Below, in pieces: positions 1 to 6,733 of a stretch of DNA of 24,730 nt. The stretch lies in contig JALOPD010000058.1 in assembly GCA_025454075.1 (NCBI GenBank), forward strand, positions 1-24,730, in the 5' to 3' direction. Numbering within the stretch: the stretch's first letter is position 1; every line of letters starts with the position of its first letter. The notes beneath the pieces are model-generated. The model made no database searches. It saw only the letters and a program-made list of their open reading frames with translations, and was not told where the DNA came from. The position numbers and the translations under genes were made by a program. This DNA comes from Desulfobacterales bacterium (GTDB lineage Bacteria; Desulfobacterota; Desulfobacteria; Desulfobacterales; UBA2174_A).

Positions 1-152
1 TGGCCGATCTGGGGGAAACCGACCGCGAGGACAACGGCTGCGGCATCCTCTACGGGGTCCTGCGGGACGCCGCGTTCAAACTGCGAAAACTGGCGGAAGC
101 CGAGAAGCAAAACCACATGCGCAAGGGGTGGTGGCCTGAAGAGAATCGATAG
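1..152 (+). CDS. 3' end of an unrecognised protein (partial)
   Basis: The window opens inside a + strand reading frame (first full codon at 3) that ends with TAG at 150-152. The visible 49 residues are charged and probably helical, with one Cys in an NGCGILYG stretch, an amphipathic segment (KLRKLAEAEK) and a terminal GWW. The 44-nt gap to the rubrerythrin gene and the shared strand suggest a common transcript with the oxygen-defence genes, but I do not recognise the family and most of the gene lies outside the window. Confidence 0.55.
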   Translation, partial: ADLGETDREDNGCGILYGVLRDAAFKLRKLAEAEKQNHMRKGWWPEENR

Positions 153-196
153 AAGATCCATTCATCAGAATCAGCGTAGAAGGAGACAGTCGGAAG

Positions 197-772
197 ATGG
201 CGAAGTTGAAGGGAAGCAAGACCGAGAAGAACCTGTTGACCGCGTTTGCCGGGGAGTCCCAGGCGCGCAACCGCTACACCTATTTTGCCGGCCAGGCCCG
301 CAAGGAAGGCTTCGTGCAGATTGCCGACATCTTCATCGAGACCGCCGACCAGGAAAAGGAGCACGCCAAGCGCTTCTTCAAGTTCCTGGAGGGCGGCGAG
401 GTGGAGGTGGCCTGCGCGTTTCCGGCCGGCGTCATCGGGACGACTCTGGACAATCTCAAGGCGGCCGCAGCCGGCGAGCGCCACGAGCACACCTCGATGT
501 ACCCCGGTTACGCCAAGATGGCCGATGAAGAGGGCTTCAAGGAGGTCGCCGCCGCCCTGCGGGCGATTTCGGTGGCTGAAAAGCAGCATGAAAAACGCTA
601 CCTCGACCTGGCCGCCAACATCCAGGCCGGCCGGGTCTTCAAGCGGGACGCCCAGGCGACCTGGCGCTGCCGTAACTGCGGCTACCTCCACGTGGGCATG
701 AGCGCCCCCGAGCTCTGCCCGGCGTGTGTGCACCCGCAGGCCCATTTCGAGCTGCTGGGGGAAAACTGGTAA
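197..772 (+). CDS. rbr: Rubrerythrin (non-heme diiron peroxidase)
   Basis: This 191-aa cytoplasmic protein should reduce H2O2 to water with electrons from rubredoxin or NADH-linked reductases. The N-terminal four-helix domain carries the diiron ligands E20, E53, H56, E94, E97, E128 and H131, which match the classical Desulfovibrio enzyme almost residue for residue. The C-terminal rubredoxin-like FeS4 domain has C158-x2-C161 and C174-x2-C177. Its length is normal for the family. AGGAG at 181-185 lies 11 nt before the ATG. The superoxide reductase gene follows after 40 nt, so peroxide made by that enzyme would be removed by its neighbour. Identification is secure. Confidence 0.97.
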   Translation: MAKLKGSKTEKNLLTAFAGESQARNRYTYFAGQARKEGFVQIADIFIETADQEKEHAKRFFKFLEGGEVEVACAFPAGVIGTTLDNLKAAAAGERHEHTSMYPGYAKMADEEGFKEVAAALRAISVAEKQHEKRYLDLAANIQAGRVFKRDAQATWRCRNCGYLHVGMSAPELCPACVHPQAHFELLGENW

Positions 773-812
773 CCCATCCATCCCATCCATTTTATTTGAA
801 AGGAGAGCGATC

Positions 813-1187
813 ATGACCGAACTACTTCAGGTTTACAAATGTGACGTGTGCGGGAACATCGTCGAGGTGGTGCACGCCGGCGGCGGAGAGTTGGTGTGCT
901 GCGGGCAGCCCATGAAGCTGTTCAAGGAGAACACCGTGGACGCCGCGAAGGAAAAGCACGTGCCGGTGGTCGAAAAAACCGCCGACGGCTTCAAGGTGAA
1001 GGTCGGCAGCGTGGCGCATCCCATGGAAGAGAAGCACTGGATCGAATGGGTCGAGCTGATCGTCGACGGCAAGGTCTACCGCCAGTTCCTGAAACCCGGT
1101 CAGGCGCCGGAGGCCACATTCTGCATCAAGGCCGACAAGGCCACGGCCCGCGAGTACTGCAACCTGCACGGCCTGTGGAAGGCGTAA
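813..1187 (+). CDS. dfx: Desulfoferrodoxin (superoxide reductase, two-domain class)
   Basis: This 124-aa cytoplasmic enzyme reduces superoxide to H2O2 without releasing O2. The N-terminal desulforedoxin domain has the FeS4 site C10, C13, C29, C30 (CDVCGN and adjacent CC). The C-terminal neelaredoxin domain has the Fe(His)4Cys ligands H49, H69, H75, C116 and H119, the same numbering as the characterised Desulfovibrio protein. The start at 813 is chosen because AGGAGA at 801-806 precedes it and translation begins directly with the desulforedoxin fold; an in-frame extension upstream would overlap the end of rubrerythrin and has no homology. All active-site residues are intact. Confidence 0.97.
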   Translation: MTELLQVYKCDVCGNIVEVVHAGGGELVCCGQPMKLFKENTVDAAKEKHVPVVEKTADGFKVKVGSVAHPMEEKHWIEWVELIVDGKVYRQFLKPGQAPEATFCIKADKATAREYCNLHGLWKA

Positions 1188-1200
1188 CCGGGGGGCGATA

Positions 1201-1243
1201 AACGGCGCCCCGGGCCGCGATCCGGCGCTGCGCGGCGCCTGAA
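1201..1243 (+). repeat. Intergenic GC-rich repeat, copy 1
   Basis: A 43-bp sequence matching 4085-4127 in the same orientation at 38 of 43 positions. Four of the five differences are C in this copy versus T in the other. GGCGCC occurs near both ends of this copy (1204-1209 and 1234-1239) and could close a hairpin. It lies between the desulfoferrodoxin gene and the rubredoxin-like mini-gene. Confidence 0.75.
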
Positions 1244-1276
1244 AACGCCCACCGATCATTGAAATGGAGGTGAACC

Positions 1277-1444
1277 ATGCCGAGCTGGAAATGCTCCAAA
1301 TGCGGATACTCGTTCGAGGCGGACGCCTACCCCAACCAGTGCCCGTCGTGCAAGGAAAAATGCGAGTTCGTGGACAACACCTGCTACACGCCGGATTGCA
1401 CGGCGGAGGGGATCGACCCGCGGATCGGAAAGCCGAAATCCTGA
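1277..1444 (+). CDS. Rubredoxin-like cysteine-rich mini-protein
   Basis: This 55-aa ORF starts with ATG at 1277 after a good Shine-Dalgarno (GGAGG at 1266-1270, 6 nt spacing). It begins MPSWKCSKCGY and has C6-x2-C9 and C22-x2-C25 pairs, as in a minimal rubredoxin or zinc ribbon, plus extra cysteines at 29, 36 and 41. The first pair followed by GY resembles a rubredoxin knuckle, but the normal spacer is much shorter here (12 residues), so iron versus zinc binding is undecided. Its position between superoxide reductase and a flavodoxin suggests an electron-transfer or metal-site role in the same pathway. The exact family is not recognised. Confidence 0.8.
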   Translation: MPSWKCSKCGYSFEADAYPNQCPSCKEKCEFVDNTCYTPDCTAEGIDPRIGKPKS

Positions 1445-1512
1445 TCGGAAAAACGACCCGGGGCCCGATGGGGCTGCGGGCCGCGCCCCCGCAGGGGTGA
1501 GAGAGGTTGATG

Positions 1513-1950
1513 ATGGGGAGAATTCTGGTGGTCTACGCCACCCGCACCGGTGAGACCCAGGCCATAGCGGACCTGATCGGCGAGGGTGTGCGCATGGCCG
1601 GGCATCAGGCGGATGTGGTCGACGTGAAAACGATCAAAGGCGAGGCCGACCTGGCCGGTTATGACGGGTACGCGTTCGGGTCGGCCACCTACCACGGCGA
1701 AATGCTCCAGGCGATGAAAACTTTTCTTTTCATGGCTGAAAAATCGCAGCTGGAAGGCAAAATCGGCGGGGCGTTCGGCTCCTTCGGCTGGAGCGGAGAG
1801 GCCAACGACCGCATCTACAAGACCATGCAGAACATTTTTAAAATGGACATGGTGGCCGACAGCCTTCGGCTCAAGTCGAGCCACCTCGGCGGCGGCGTGC
1901 AGATGGCCCAGGAGTACGGCCGGCAACTGGCCCAAAAACTGAAAGCTTGA
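1513..1950 (+). CDS. Short-chain flavodoxin
   Basis: This 145-aa protein has the FMN phosphate-binding loop ATRTGETQ at about residues 9-16 and the flavodoxin fold MGRILVVYATRTGE. Later it has AFGSATYHGEM and AFGSFGWSGEA, which contact the isoalloxazine ring. The latter segment is very like the flavodoxin domain of the flavodiiron protein at 4453-5661 (AFGSYGWSGEA), so it may be a detached domain of that family serving as a soluble carrier. Three possible starts (TTG 1507, ATG 1510, ATG 1513) are adjacent; GAGAGG at 1501-1506 best fits ATG 1513. It sits between two Cys-rich mini-proteins on one transcript. Confidence 0.93.
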   Translation: MGRILVVYATRTGETQAIADLIGEGVRMAGHQADVVDVKTIKGEADLAGYDGYAFGSATYHGEMLQAMKTFLFMAEKSQLEGKIGGAFGSFGWSGEANDRIYKTMQNIFKMDMVADSLRLKSSHLGGGVQMAQEYGRQLAQKLKA

Positions 1951-1981
1951 AAACCCTGTTACAGGCGAGGAGGAACAGACC

Positions 1982-2197
1982 ATGGCGGCAGAGGATACCA
2001 CCCCCAAGCATTGTCCGGGCTACGCGAATTTCAAATCTCTGAAATCCTTTACCTGCAAGTGTCAGGCGTGCGGGGCGGAAAAGGAGGTTTTTTCCGACGA
2101 ATTCGACCGCTCCCACAAATGCGGCAAATGCGGGGCGGCGATCGACTTCAAGAGCTGCCAACTCGCCGGCGAAGGCAAAAGCGTATCCCCGCGTTGA
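1982..2197 (+). CDS. Small zinc-ribbon protein
   Basis: This 71-aa protein follows a strong GAGGAGG-type ribosome-binding site just upstream of ATG 1982. It carries two treble-clef style knuckles, C27-x2-C30-G and C47-x2-C50-G, separated by 16 residues, plus C11, C25 and C59. The fold resembles zinc-ribbon or rubredoxin-type domains found in small accessory proteins of anaerobes. No catalytic signature is visible. It is 31 nt downstream of the flavodoxin and probably co-transcribed. Function unknown; a redox or metal-sensing role is inference from context only. Confidence 0.8.
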   Translation: MAAEDTTPKHCPGYANFKSLKSFTCKCQACGAEKEVFSDEFDRSHKCGKCGAAIDFKSCQLAGEGKSVSPR

Positions 2198-2253
2198 GGC
2201 TCACAGCGGGGCACCTATAATCAACGAACGTTTGTCGCTGCGGAGGGGGGCAC

Positions 2254-2637
2254 GTGGTGTCGTTTGAAGGTCCGGGAAACCCGAAGGTTTGGAAGCGGCT
2301 GGGCCGGCTGCTGCTCGCCGCTGTTTTTGCCGTTGGGCCCGGGGCCGTTTTCGCGCAAACTCAAAACACCGGCGCCGCCGAGATCGTCCTGGATGGGGGC
2401 ACCAGCGGCAACGTCGCCTTCCCGCACCAGCGCCACCAGGCGAAGCTTGCCGACTGCACGATCTGCCACTCCGCCTTCCCCCAGAAGGCCGGCGCCATCG
2501 AGGAGCTCAAGGCGCAGGGCAAGCTTGCCAAGAAGCAGATCATGAACGAGCAGTGCACCAAGTGCCACAGGGAAAAGAAGCAGGCCGGCGAGAAGGCCGG
2601 CCCCACCACCTGCACGACGTGCCACGTCAAACAGTGA
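2254..2637 (+). CDS. Triheme c-type cytochrome (c7/c3 family), exported
   Basis: A 127-aa precursor with a positive N-region (KVWKRLGR), a hydrophobic core and an AVFA-Q signal-peptidase site near residue 34, so it is predicted periplasmic. The mature part has three CxxCH heme sites (CTICH, CTKCH, CTTCH), and FPHQRHQ upstream of the first would supply axial histidines. Three hemes place it with cytochrome c7-like triheme domains, not tetraheme c3. The start is a GTG at 2254, preceded by a GGAGG run at 2242-2246; the adjacent GTG at 2257 is an alternative. It is the only clearly periplasmic carrier in this island and could connect periplasmic electron pools to it. Confidence 0.9.
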   Translation: MVSFEGPGNPKVWKRLGRLLLAAVFAVGPGAVFAQTQNTGAAEIVLDGGTSGNVAFPHQRHQAKLADCTICHSAFPQKAGAIEELKAQGKLAKKQIMNEQCTKCHREKKQAGEKAGPTTCTTCHVKQ

Positions 2638-2650
2638 TCGGACCCGGGCC

Positions 2651-3625
2651 ATGCTGATCCTCGGTTTGCAGGGAAGTCCGCGCAAGAAGGGCAACACGAA
2701 TTTCCTCCTCTCCACCTTCCTGCAGGCGGCGGAGCGGCGGGGGGCGGTGACGCGGGCCATCCAGGTGGTGGAGCGCAACATCCTGCCCTGCAAAGAGTAC
2801 GTGGTCTGCGAGAAAAAAGGGTACTGCCCCATCGACGACGACATGGCGGGCGAGATCTACGGGCTGCTGCGGCAGGCGGAGGTCGTCGTGCTCGCGTCGC
2901 CGATCTTTTTCTACAACATGACCTCCCAGCTCAAGGCGCTGGTGGACCGCTGCCAGACCTTCTGGGCGCGCAAATACCGGCTGAAGCTGGGCGACCCGCT
3001 CAAGGGGTCGCGCCGAGGCTACCTGCTCAGCGTCGGGGCCACGAAGGGCAAGAACCTCTTCGAGGGGCTGCAGCTGACCGCCAAGTATTTTTTCGACGCC
3101 ATCGACGCGCGCTATGAAGGCAGCCTCGTCTATCGGGGGATCGAAGGCGCAAAGGACCTCGCCAACCACCCGACGGCACGGGAGGAAGTGGAGCAGGCGG
3201 TCGAAGCCCTCATGGCCCCCTATGCGGCACGGAAGAAGGTGCTGTTTCTGTGCAGGGAAAATGCCTGCCGCAGCCAGATGGCGGGCGCCTTTGCCCAGCA
3301 CCTGGCCTCGGACCGTTTGGATGTTTCCACCGGCGGAAGCCGACCGGCCGAAAAAATAAATCCCGACACCGTGGCGGTCATGGCTGAAAAAAAGATCGAC
3401 CTGGCCTTCCGCAAACCTCAGGGCATTGAAGCAGCGCTGGCGGGGGGCCAAGCCGACGCCGTCGTCACCATGGGCTGCGGCGAAGAGTGTCCGGTCGCCC
3501 CCGGGGCCCTGCGCGAGGATTGGGACCTGCCGGACCCTTCCGGCCAGCCGTTGGAAACCATGCGCCGGGTCCGGGATGAAATCGAATCCCGTGTAAAACA
3601 GTTGATCGCCGCGCTGTGCGGATGA
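2651..3625 (+). CDS. NADPH-dependent FMN reductase-like / ArsC (LMW-PTP) fusion
   Basis: This 324-aa two-domain protein has a flavodoxin-fold FMN reductase module at about residues 1-190 (LGLQGSPRKKGNTN phosphate loop; CKEYVVCEKKGYCP cysteine-rich loop at 47-59; SPIFFYNMTSQLKALVDR). A thioredoxin-type arsenate reductase/low-molecular-weight phosphatase domain follows at about 195-324. The second has the P-loop C201-x5-R207-S, the resolving cysteines C276 and C280 (TMGCGEECP) and the DWDLPDPSG catalytic aspartate loop. All expected ArsC residues are present. No arsenite pump or ArsR gene is nearby, so the substrate may be arsenate or a phospho-protein; the flavin domain could reduce the ArsC disulfide. 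That coupling is inference. No strong ribosome-binding site precedes ATG 2651. Confidence 0.92.
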   Translation: MLILGLQGSPRKKGNTNFLLSTFLQAAERRGAVTRAIQVVERNILPCKEYVVCEKKGYCPIDDDMAGEIYGLLRQAEVVVLASPIFFYNMTSQLKALVDRCQTFWARKYRLKLGDPLKGSRRGYLLSVGATKGKNLFEGLQLTAKYFFDAIDARYEGSLVYRGIEGAKDLANHPTAREEVEQAVEALMAPYAARKKVLFLCRENACRSQMAGAFAQHLASDRLDVSTGGSRPAEKINPDTVAVMAEKKIDLAFRKPQGIEAALAGGQADAVVTMGCGEECPVAPGALREDWDLPDPSGQPLETMRRVRDEIESRVKQLIAALCG

Positions 3626-3655
3626 TATGAACCTGCCATCTTGAGGAGTATGCCC

Positions 3656-3865
3656 GTGTCCAAACCCGAAGAGATGTACCAGTGCCAAACCGCCACCTGC
3701 GGTTACATCTACGACCCGGACCGCGGGGACCGCAAGGGCAAGATCCCCAAGGGGGTCCGGTTCAAGGACCTTCCCGACCACTGGGTCTGCCCGGTGTGCG
3801 GCGCCGGCAAGAAGATGTTCAAGCCGCTGGCCGGGCCGGGGTCCGTCCAAGACGAACAGGCATAA
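3656..3865 (+). CDS. Rubredoxin with CX4C spacing (type-2 rubredoxin)
   Basis: A 69-aa FeS4 electron carrier. The first cysteine pair is C10-x4-C15 (CQTATC-GYIYDP) instead of the usual CxxC, while the second is normal, C45-x2-C48 (WVCPVCGA). Four residues between the first cysteines is the arrangement known for the type-2 rubredoxin of Desulfovibrio desulfuricans. The start is decided by the ribosome-binding site: GAGGAG at 3643-3648 is 7 nt from GTG 3656 but only 1 nt from ATG 3650. A canonical rubredoxin follows 45 nt downstream, so the two could serve different partners. The C-terminal tail (about residues 57-69) extends beyond the core fold. Confidence 0.93.
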   Translation: MSKPEEMYQCQTATCGYIYDPDRGDRKGKIPKGVRFKDLPDHWVCPVCGAGKKMFKPLAGPGSVQDEQA

Positions 3866-3910
3866 AAATCTAAACCTGGAATCCAAACCCATAAAAGGAG
3901 GAGAGAGAAC

Positions 3911-4072
3911 ATGGCCAGATACGTTTGTCAGGTGTGCGGTTACGTCTACGATCCCGCCCAGGGCGACCCCGACAATGGGGTTGCCGCCGGGACCCCTTTC
4001 GAAAAAGTTCCGGACAGCTGGGAGTGCCCGGTGTGCGGCGCTTCGAAGGCGGACTTCGCCAAGGAAGCCTAG
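3911..4072 (+). CDS. Canonical rubredoxin
   Basis: A 53-aa protein of typical rubredoxin length with C6-x2-C9-GYVYDP and C39-x2-C42-GAS ligand pairs and the conserved aromatic and glycine positions. It is preceded by a strong AGGAGGAG ribosome-binding site. Rubredoxin is the direct electron donor to the flavodiiron oxygen reductase, encoded after a 380-nt gap that contains its own promoter-like sequence and a hairpin, so the two may be separate transcripts here. It can also feed rubrerythrin and superoxide reductase. Confidence 0.96.
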   Translation: MARYVCQVCGYVYDPAQGDPDNGVAAGTPFEKVPDSWECPVCGASKADFAKEA

Positions 4073-4084
4073 CCGGCTTTGAAA

Positions 4085-4127
4085 AACGGCGCTCCGGGCC
4101 GTGATCCGGCGCTGCGTGGCCCTTGAA
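4085..4127 (+). repeat. Intergenic GC-rich repeat, copy 2
   Basis: Second copy of the element at 1201-1243, 38 of 43 identical, same orientation, starting 12 nt after the rubredoxin stop codon. A shorter related stretch in inverted orientation (12 identical bases, then a gapped match) begins at about 5662, immediately after the roo stop codon. Confidence 0.75.
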
Positions 4128-4248
4128 TCGACTGCCCGCCTGTCTGTCGATCGGCGGCGTGGACCAAATCGTTCCCCGCCTGGGCTGACGGTGCGATGCT
4201 TGTTTCTCAAATGCCGGTTTGCGCCGGGCCCCGATTCCGGAAACGGTA

Positions 4249-4291
4249 GATGCCCTTTGCTTTCAGCCTCGGCGCTGAAAAAAAGGGCATC
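4249..4291 (+). terminator. Strong imperfect hairpin, possible terminator or attenuator
   Basis: GATGCCC pairs with GGGCATC, followed inward by TTT/AAA, a 2x1 internal loop, TTT/AAA and CAGC/GCTG around a six-base loop. That gives about 17 base pairs. A short T-run (CTTTTGG) lies a few bases after the 3' arm. It lies 176 nt after the rubredoxin stop and 161 nt before roo, so it may end the upstream transcript. The T-run is too short for a confident Rho-independent call. Confidence 0.5.
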
Positions 4292-4383
4292 GACTTTTGG
4301 CGCTTCCGAATCCCCTCTTAGCGGCGCCGCGGGCAGGCCGGCCGGCGATGATCGGTCGAGTGCGGGCTTGCGGCCGGCCTCGG

Positions 4384-4411
4384 TTGCCATATTTCCTTTG
4401 ATGATTAGAAT
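4384..4411 (+). promoter_or_regulatory. Candidate sigma-70 promoter for roo
   Basis: TTGCCA (4384-4389), 16-nt spacer, TAGAAT (4406-4411), in a locally AT-richer stretch 41 nt before the roo start codon. Placement after the 4249-4291 hairpin fits an independent roo transcript. Judged by eye only. Confidence 0.4.
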
Positions 4412-4452
4412 CCAAAATGACAAACGGCTCGACACGTGAGATGAGGTAAAAA

Positions 4453-5661
4453 ATGGATCCTGTCCAAATTGCCCCCGGGGTTTACAGCGTGGGTGTCAGA
4501 GACTGGAATGTCCGGGACTTCCACGGCTATTCCACCGATCTTGGAACCACTTACAACGCGTTTCTGGTGCTGGACGAGAAAATCGCGCTGATCGACACGG
4601 TCAAAAAGGAGTTTTCCGACCAGCTGATCGACAACATCGCCCGCATCGTGGACCCGCGGAAAATCGACGTGGTGATCAGCAACCACACCGAGTTCGACCA
4701 CTCCGGGAGCCTCGCCCGCGTCATGCACCGGGTCGGCGAGGACAAGCCTCTGTACTGCTCCAAAATGGGGGCCAAAAACCTGGCGCGCCATTTCCCTCAA
4801 AAGTGGAACTACCAGGCCGTCGGCTCGGGCGACGAGCTGAAGCTGGGCAGGCGCACGCTGGCTTTTCTGGAGACCCGCATGATCCACTGGCCGGACAGCA
4901 TGTTCTCCTTCCTCAAGGAGGACGGCATCCTCTTTTCAAGCGACGGCTTCGGCCAGCATTACGCCGGCCCCGAGAGCTTCGACGATGAGATCGGGGACCG
5001 GATCATGGTCCACGCCAAGAAATACTTCGCCAACATCCTGCTGCTCTATGCGACGCACATCGACAAGCTGATCCGGCAGGTGGCGGACATGAAACTGGAT
5101 CTGCGCATGATCTGCCCGGACCACGGGGTGATCTGGCGCCGAGACCCGGGCAGGATTGTAAAGGCCTACCTGGATTGGTGCCGACAGGAGCCGGGGAAAA
5201 AGGCGGTCGTGATCTACGACACCATGTGGCACAGCACCGAGAAGATGGCCGAGGCCATCCACGCGGGGATAGCGGCGGAGGGGGTGCCCGCCAAGCCGAT
5301 GAACCTGCGGACCTGGCACCGCAGCGAAGTGATGACCGAGGTCTTTGACGCCCGGGCCGTGGTCGTAGGCTCCCCCACGTTGAACAACGGCATGTTCCCC
5401 ACGGTCGCGGATTTTCTCTGCTACCTGAAAGGGCTCAAGCCCAAGAACAAGATCGGGGCGGCTTTCGGCTCCTACGGGTGGAGCGGGGAGGCGGTCAAAC
5501 TGGTCGAAAACGAGCTGACGGAGATGAAGATCGAACTGGTCCAGCCGGGGCTGCGCACCCAGTTCGTTCCCGAAAAACCGGCCCTGGATGCCTGCCATGA
5601 ATTCGGCAGAACGATCGGCCGGGCTGTCGCCGCAGCCTCCGCCGCCGGTTCCCGGGCCTGA
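4453..5661 (+). CDS. roo: Flavodiiron protein (rubredoxin:oxygen oxidoreductase)
   Basis: A 402-aa cytoplasmic enzyme that reduces O2 (or NO) to water (or N2O) with electrons from rubredoxin. The N-terminal metallo-beta-lactamase domain (1-~248) has the diiron ligands H78-x-E80-x-D82-H83, H145, D164 and H224, each within one or two positions of the Desulfovibrio gigas enzyme. The C-terminal flavodoxin domain (~250-402) begins AVVIYDTMWHSTEKMA, the FMN phosphate loop, and has GSPTLNN and AFGSYGWSGEA. Length and domain order are those of class A flavodiiron proteins with no fused rubredoxin, consistent with the two separate rubredoxin genes upstream. The ribosome-binding site is weak (GAGG). 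Confidence 0.96.
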   Translation: MDPVQIAPGVYSVGVRDWNVRDFHGYSTDLGTTYNAFLVLDEKIALIDTVKKEFSDQLIDNIARIVDPRKIDVVISNHTEFDHSGSLARVMHRVGEDKPLYCSKMGAKNLARHFPQKWNYQAVGSGDELKLGRRTLAFLETRMIHWPDSMFSFLKEDGILFSSDGFGQHYAGPESFDDEIGDRIMVHAKKYFANILLLYATHIDKLIRQVADMKLDLRMICPDHGVIWRRDPGRIVKAYLDWCRQEPGKKAVVIYDTMWHSTEKMAEAIHAGIAAEGVPAKPMNLRTWHRSEVMTEVFDARAVVVGSPTLNNGMFPTVADFLCYLKGLKPKNKIGAAFGSYGWSGEAVKLVENELTEMKIELVQPGLRTQFVPEKPALDACHEFGRTIGRAVAAASAAGSRA

Positions 5662-5728
5662 GCGCAGCGCCGGCCGCGGCATCGATCTGCGAGGGCCCCT
5701 ATGCCCCGATTCTTGACCGGGTGAGGCG

Positions 5729-5920
5729 ATGAAACGTCCTGTTGTGGAATTGAGCGACTGCATCCGCTGCGACGTGTGCGTCGGGGTCTGCCCGGCGGCA
5801 TTCCGCATGAACGATGCGGGATACATCGAGGTCATCGACCTGGACGCCTACCCGGAGGATGAGGTCTACGAGGCGATCAAGAACTGCCCGGCGGACTGCA
5901 TCCGCTGGGAAGACGACTGA
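5729..5920 (+). CDS. Single-cluster [4Fe-4S] ferredoxin
   Basis: A 63-aa acidic soluble ferredoxin with C11-x2-C14-x2-C17 and a distal C53-P that together would hold one [4Fe-4S] cluster, as in Desulfovibrio ferredoxin I types. C21 and C57 are extra cysteines at the positions where such proteins often hold a disulfide or lost a second cluster. GGTGAGG just upstream acts as ribosome-binding site. It follows roo by 67 nt and ends exactly at a strong hairpin, so it is probably the last gene of the roo transcript. It could provide low-potential electrons to rubredoxin reductase partners; that link is inference. Confidence 0.92.
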   Translation: MKRPVVELSDCIRCDVCVGVCPAAFRMNDAGYIEVIDLDAYPEDEVYEAIKNCPADCIRWEDD

Positions 5921-5945
5921 TCCGGCCATCTGACGATGGCCGGAT
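5920..5945 (+). terminator. Perfect 11-bp hairpin after the ferredoxin gene
   Basis: ATCCGGCCATC (5920-5930), loop TGAC, GATGGCCGGAT (5935-5945). The arm starts at the last base of the ferredoxin stop codon. No T-run follows, so it is terminator-like or an mRNA 3'-end stabiliser, not a classical intrinsic terminator. Confidence 0.6.
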
Positions 5946-6018
5946 AACGAGGCCGCCGGGCGACACCGGAGGCGAACGCGGCGACGATTGCCGATCGCGG
6001 GAAGCTCTTTAATGATTT

Positions 6019-6726
6019 ATGGGCGTCCATCAACTCACGGGGCGTGAGCTCAAGAAAATGGTCGCGGACCTTCTGATGTCCGAGGCCTTTCCGGCTTCGT
6101 TTGAAGCTGTCCGACGACTGCCGGCCCGGCAGGTGGTCAACCCGCTCTTTGGGTTGTTTTGCAGCAAAGACCAACTTCAGCGCTGGCGGGCCGTGACTGC
6201 GATGGGGCTGGTGGTGTCCCGTCTGGCCGATGAAAACGTGGAATCCGCTCGGGTGGTGATGCGGCGTTTCATGTGGAACCTGAACGAGGAATCGGGCGGG
6301 ATCGGCTGGGGGTGCCCGGAGGCCATGGGCGAGAGCATGGCGCGCAGCGAGCGGCTGACCGCCGAATACGGCTGCATCCTCTTGTCCTATCTGCATCCGG
6401 AGCGCAATTTCATCGATCACCCCGCCCTGCAGGAAGGCGTGTTGTGGGGGGTCGGACGCCTGGCACATTCCCGGCCGGCGGCGGCGGCCGACGGCGCTGA
6501 GCTTCTCGCGCCCTTCCTGGGATCGCCCCAGGCGACCCTGCGGGGCCTTGCCGCTTGGGCCTGCGGGCCTCTGGCCGATGCGCGGCTGATCCTCCCGCTG
6601 GAAAAGCTGGAAAAGGACACCGCATCCTGCCTGCTCTACCGCGAGGAGCAGCTGGAGGCCTGCCTGGTGGGTGAGTTGGCCGCGCAGGCGCTGCGGTGGA
6701 CCCGCGCGGGTTTTCCGGAAAGGTGA
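6019..6726 (+). CDS. Helical-repeat protein, DVU0298-like
   Basis: A 235-aa soluble protein rich in Ala, Leu and Arg with short paired helices in the manner of HEAT repeats (PLFGLFCSKDQLQRWRAVTAMG; ALQEGVLWGVGRLAHS; LRGLAAWACGPL). The central block MRRFMWNLNEESGGIGWGCPEAMGE is highly distinctive. I associate it with the family named after DVU0298 of Desulfovibrio vulgaris, common in sulfate reducers, but that is from memory. No cofactor motif is visible. The next gene, a siroheme ferredoxin protein, begins 8 nt after its stop, so they are co-transcribed and may work together, for instance as an assembly or scaffold partner. The ribosome-binding site is poor. Confidence 0.8.
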   Translation: MGVHQLTGRELKKMVADLLMSEAFPASFEAVRRLPARQVVNPLFGLFCSKDQLQRWRAVTAMGLVVSRLADENVESARVVMRRFMWNLNEESGGIGWGCPEAMGESMARSERLTAEYGCILLSYLHPERNFIDHPALQEGVLWGVGRLAHSRPAAAADGAELLAPFLGSPQATLRGLAAWACGPLADARLILPLEKLEKDTASCLLYREEQLEACLVGELAAQALRWTRAGFPER

Positions 6727-6733
6727 CCCTTGC

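Larger units (their letters stand above)
4073..4452. other. 380-nt intergenic region before roo
   Basis: No coding sequence is supported here. It holds copy 2 of the 43-bp repeat (4085-4127), a long imperfect hairpin (4249-4291) and a sigma-70-like promoter (4384-4411). It is the longest non-coding gap in the first half of the window and separates the rubredoxin-ending operon from the flavodiiron gene. Confidence 0.7.

Noticed and set aside
2627..4435. Long open frame of about 600 codons on the minus strand
   Set aside because: It is opposite clear genes (FMN reductase-ArsC, rubredoxins), has no recognisable domain, and such antisense frames are common in GC-rich DNA.
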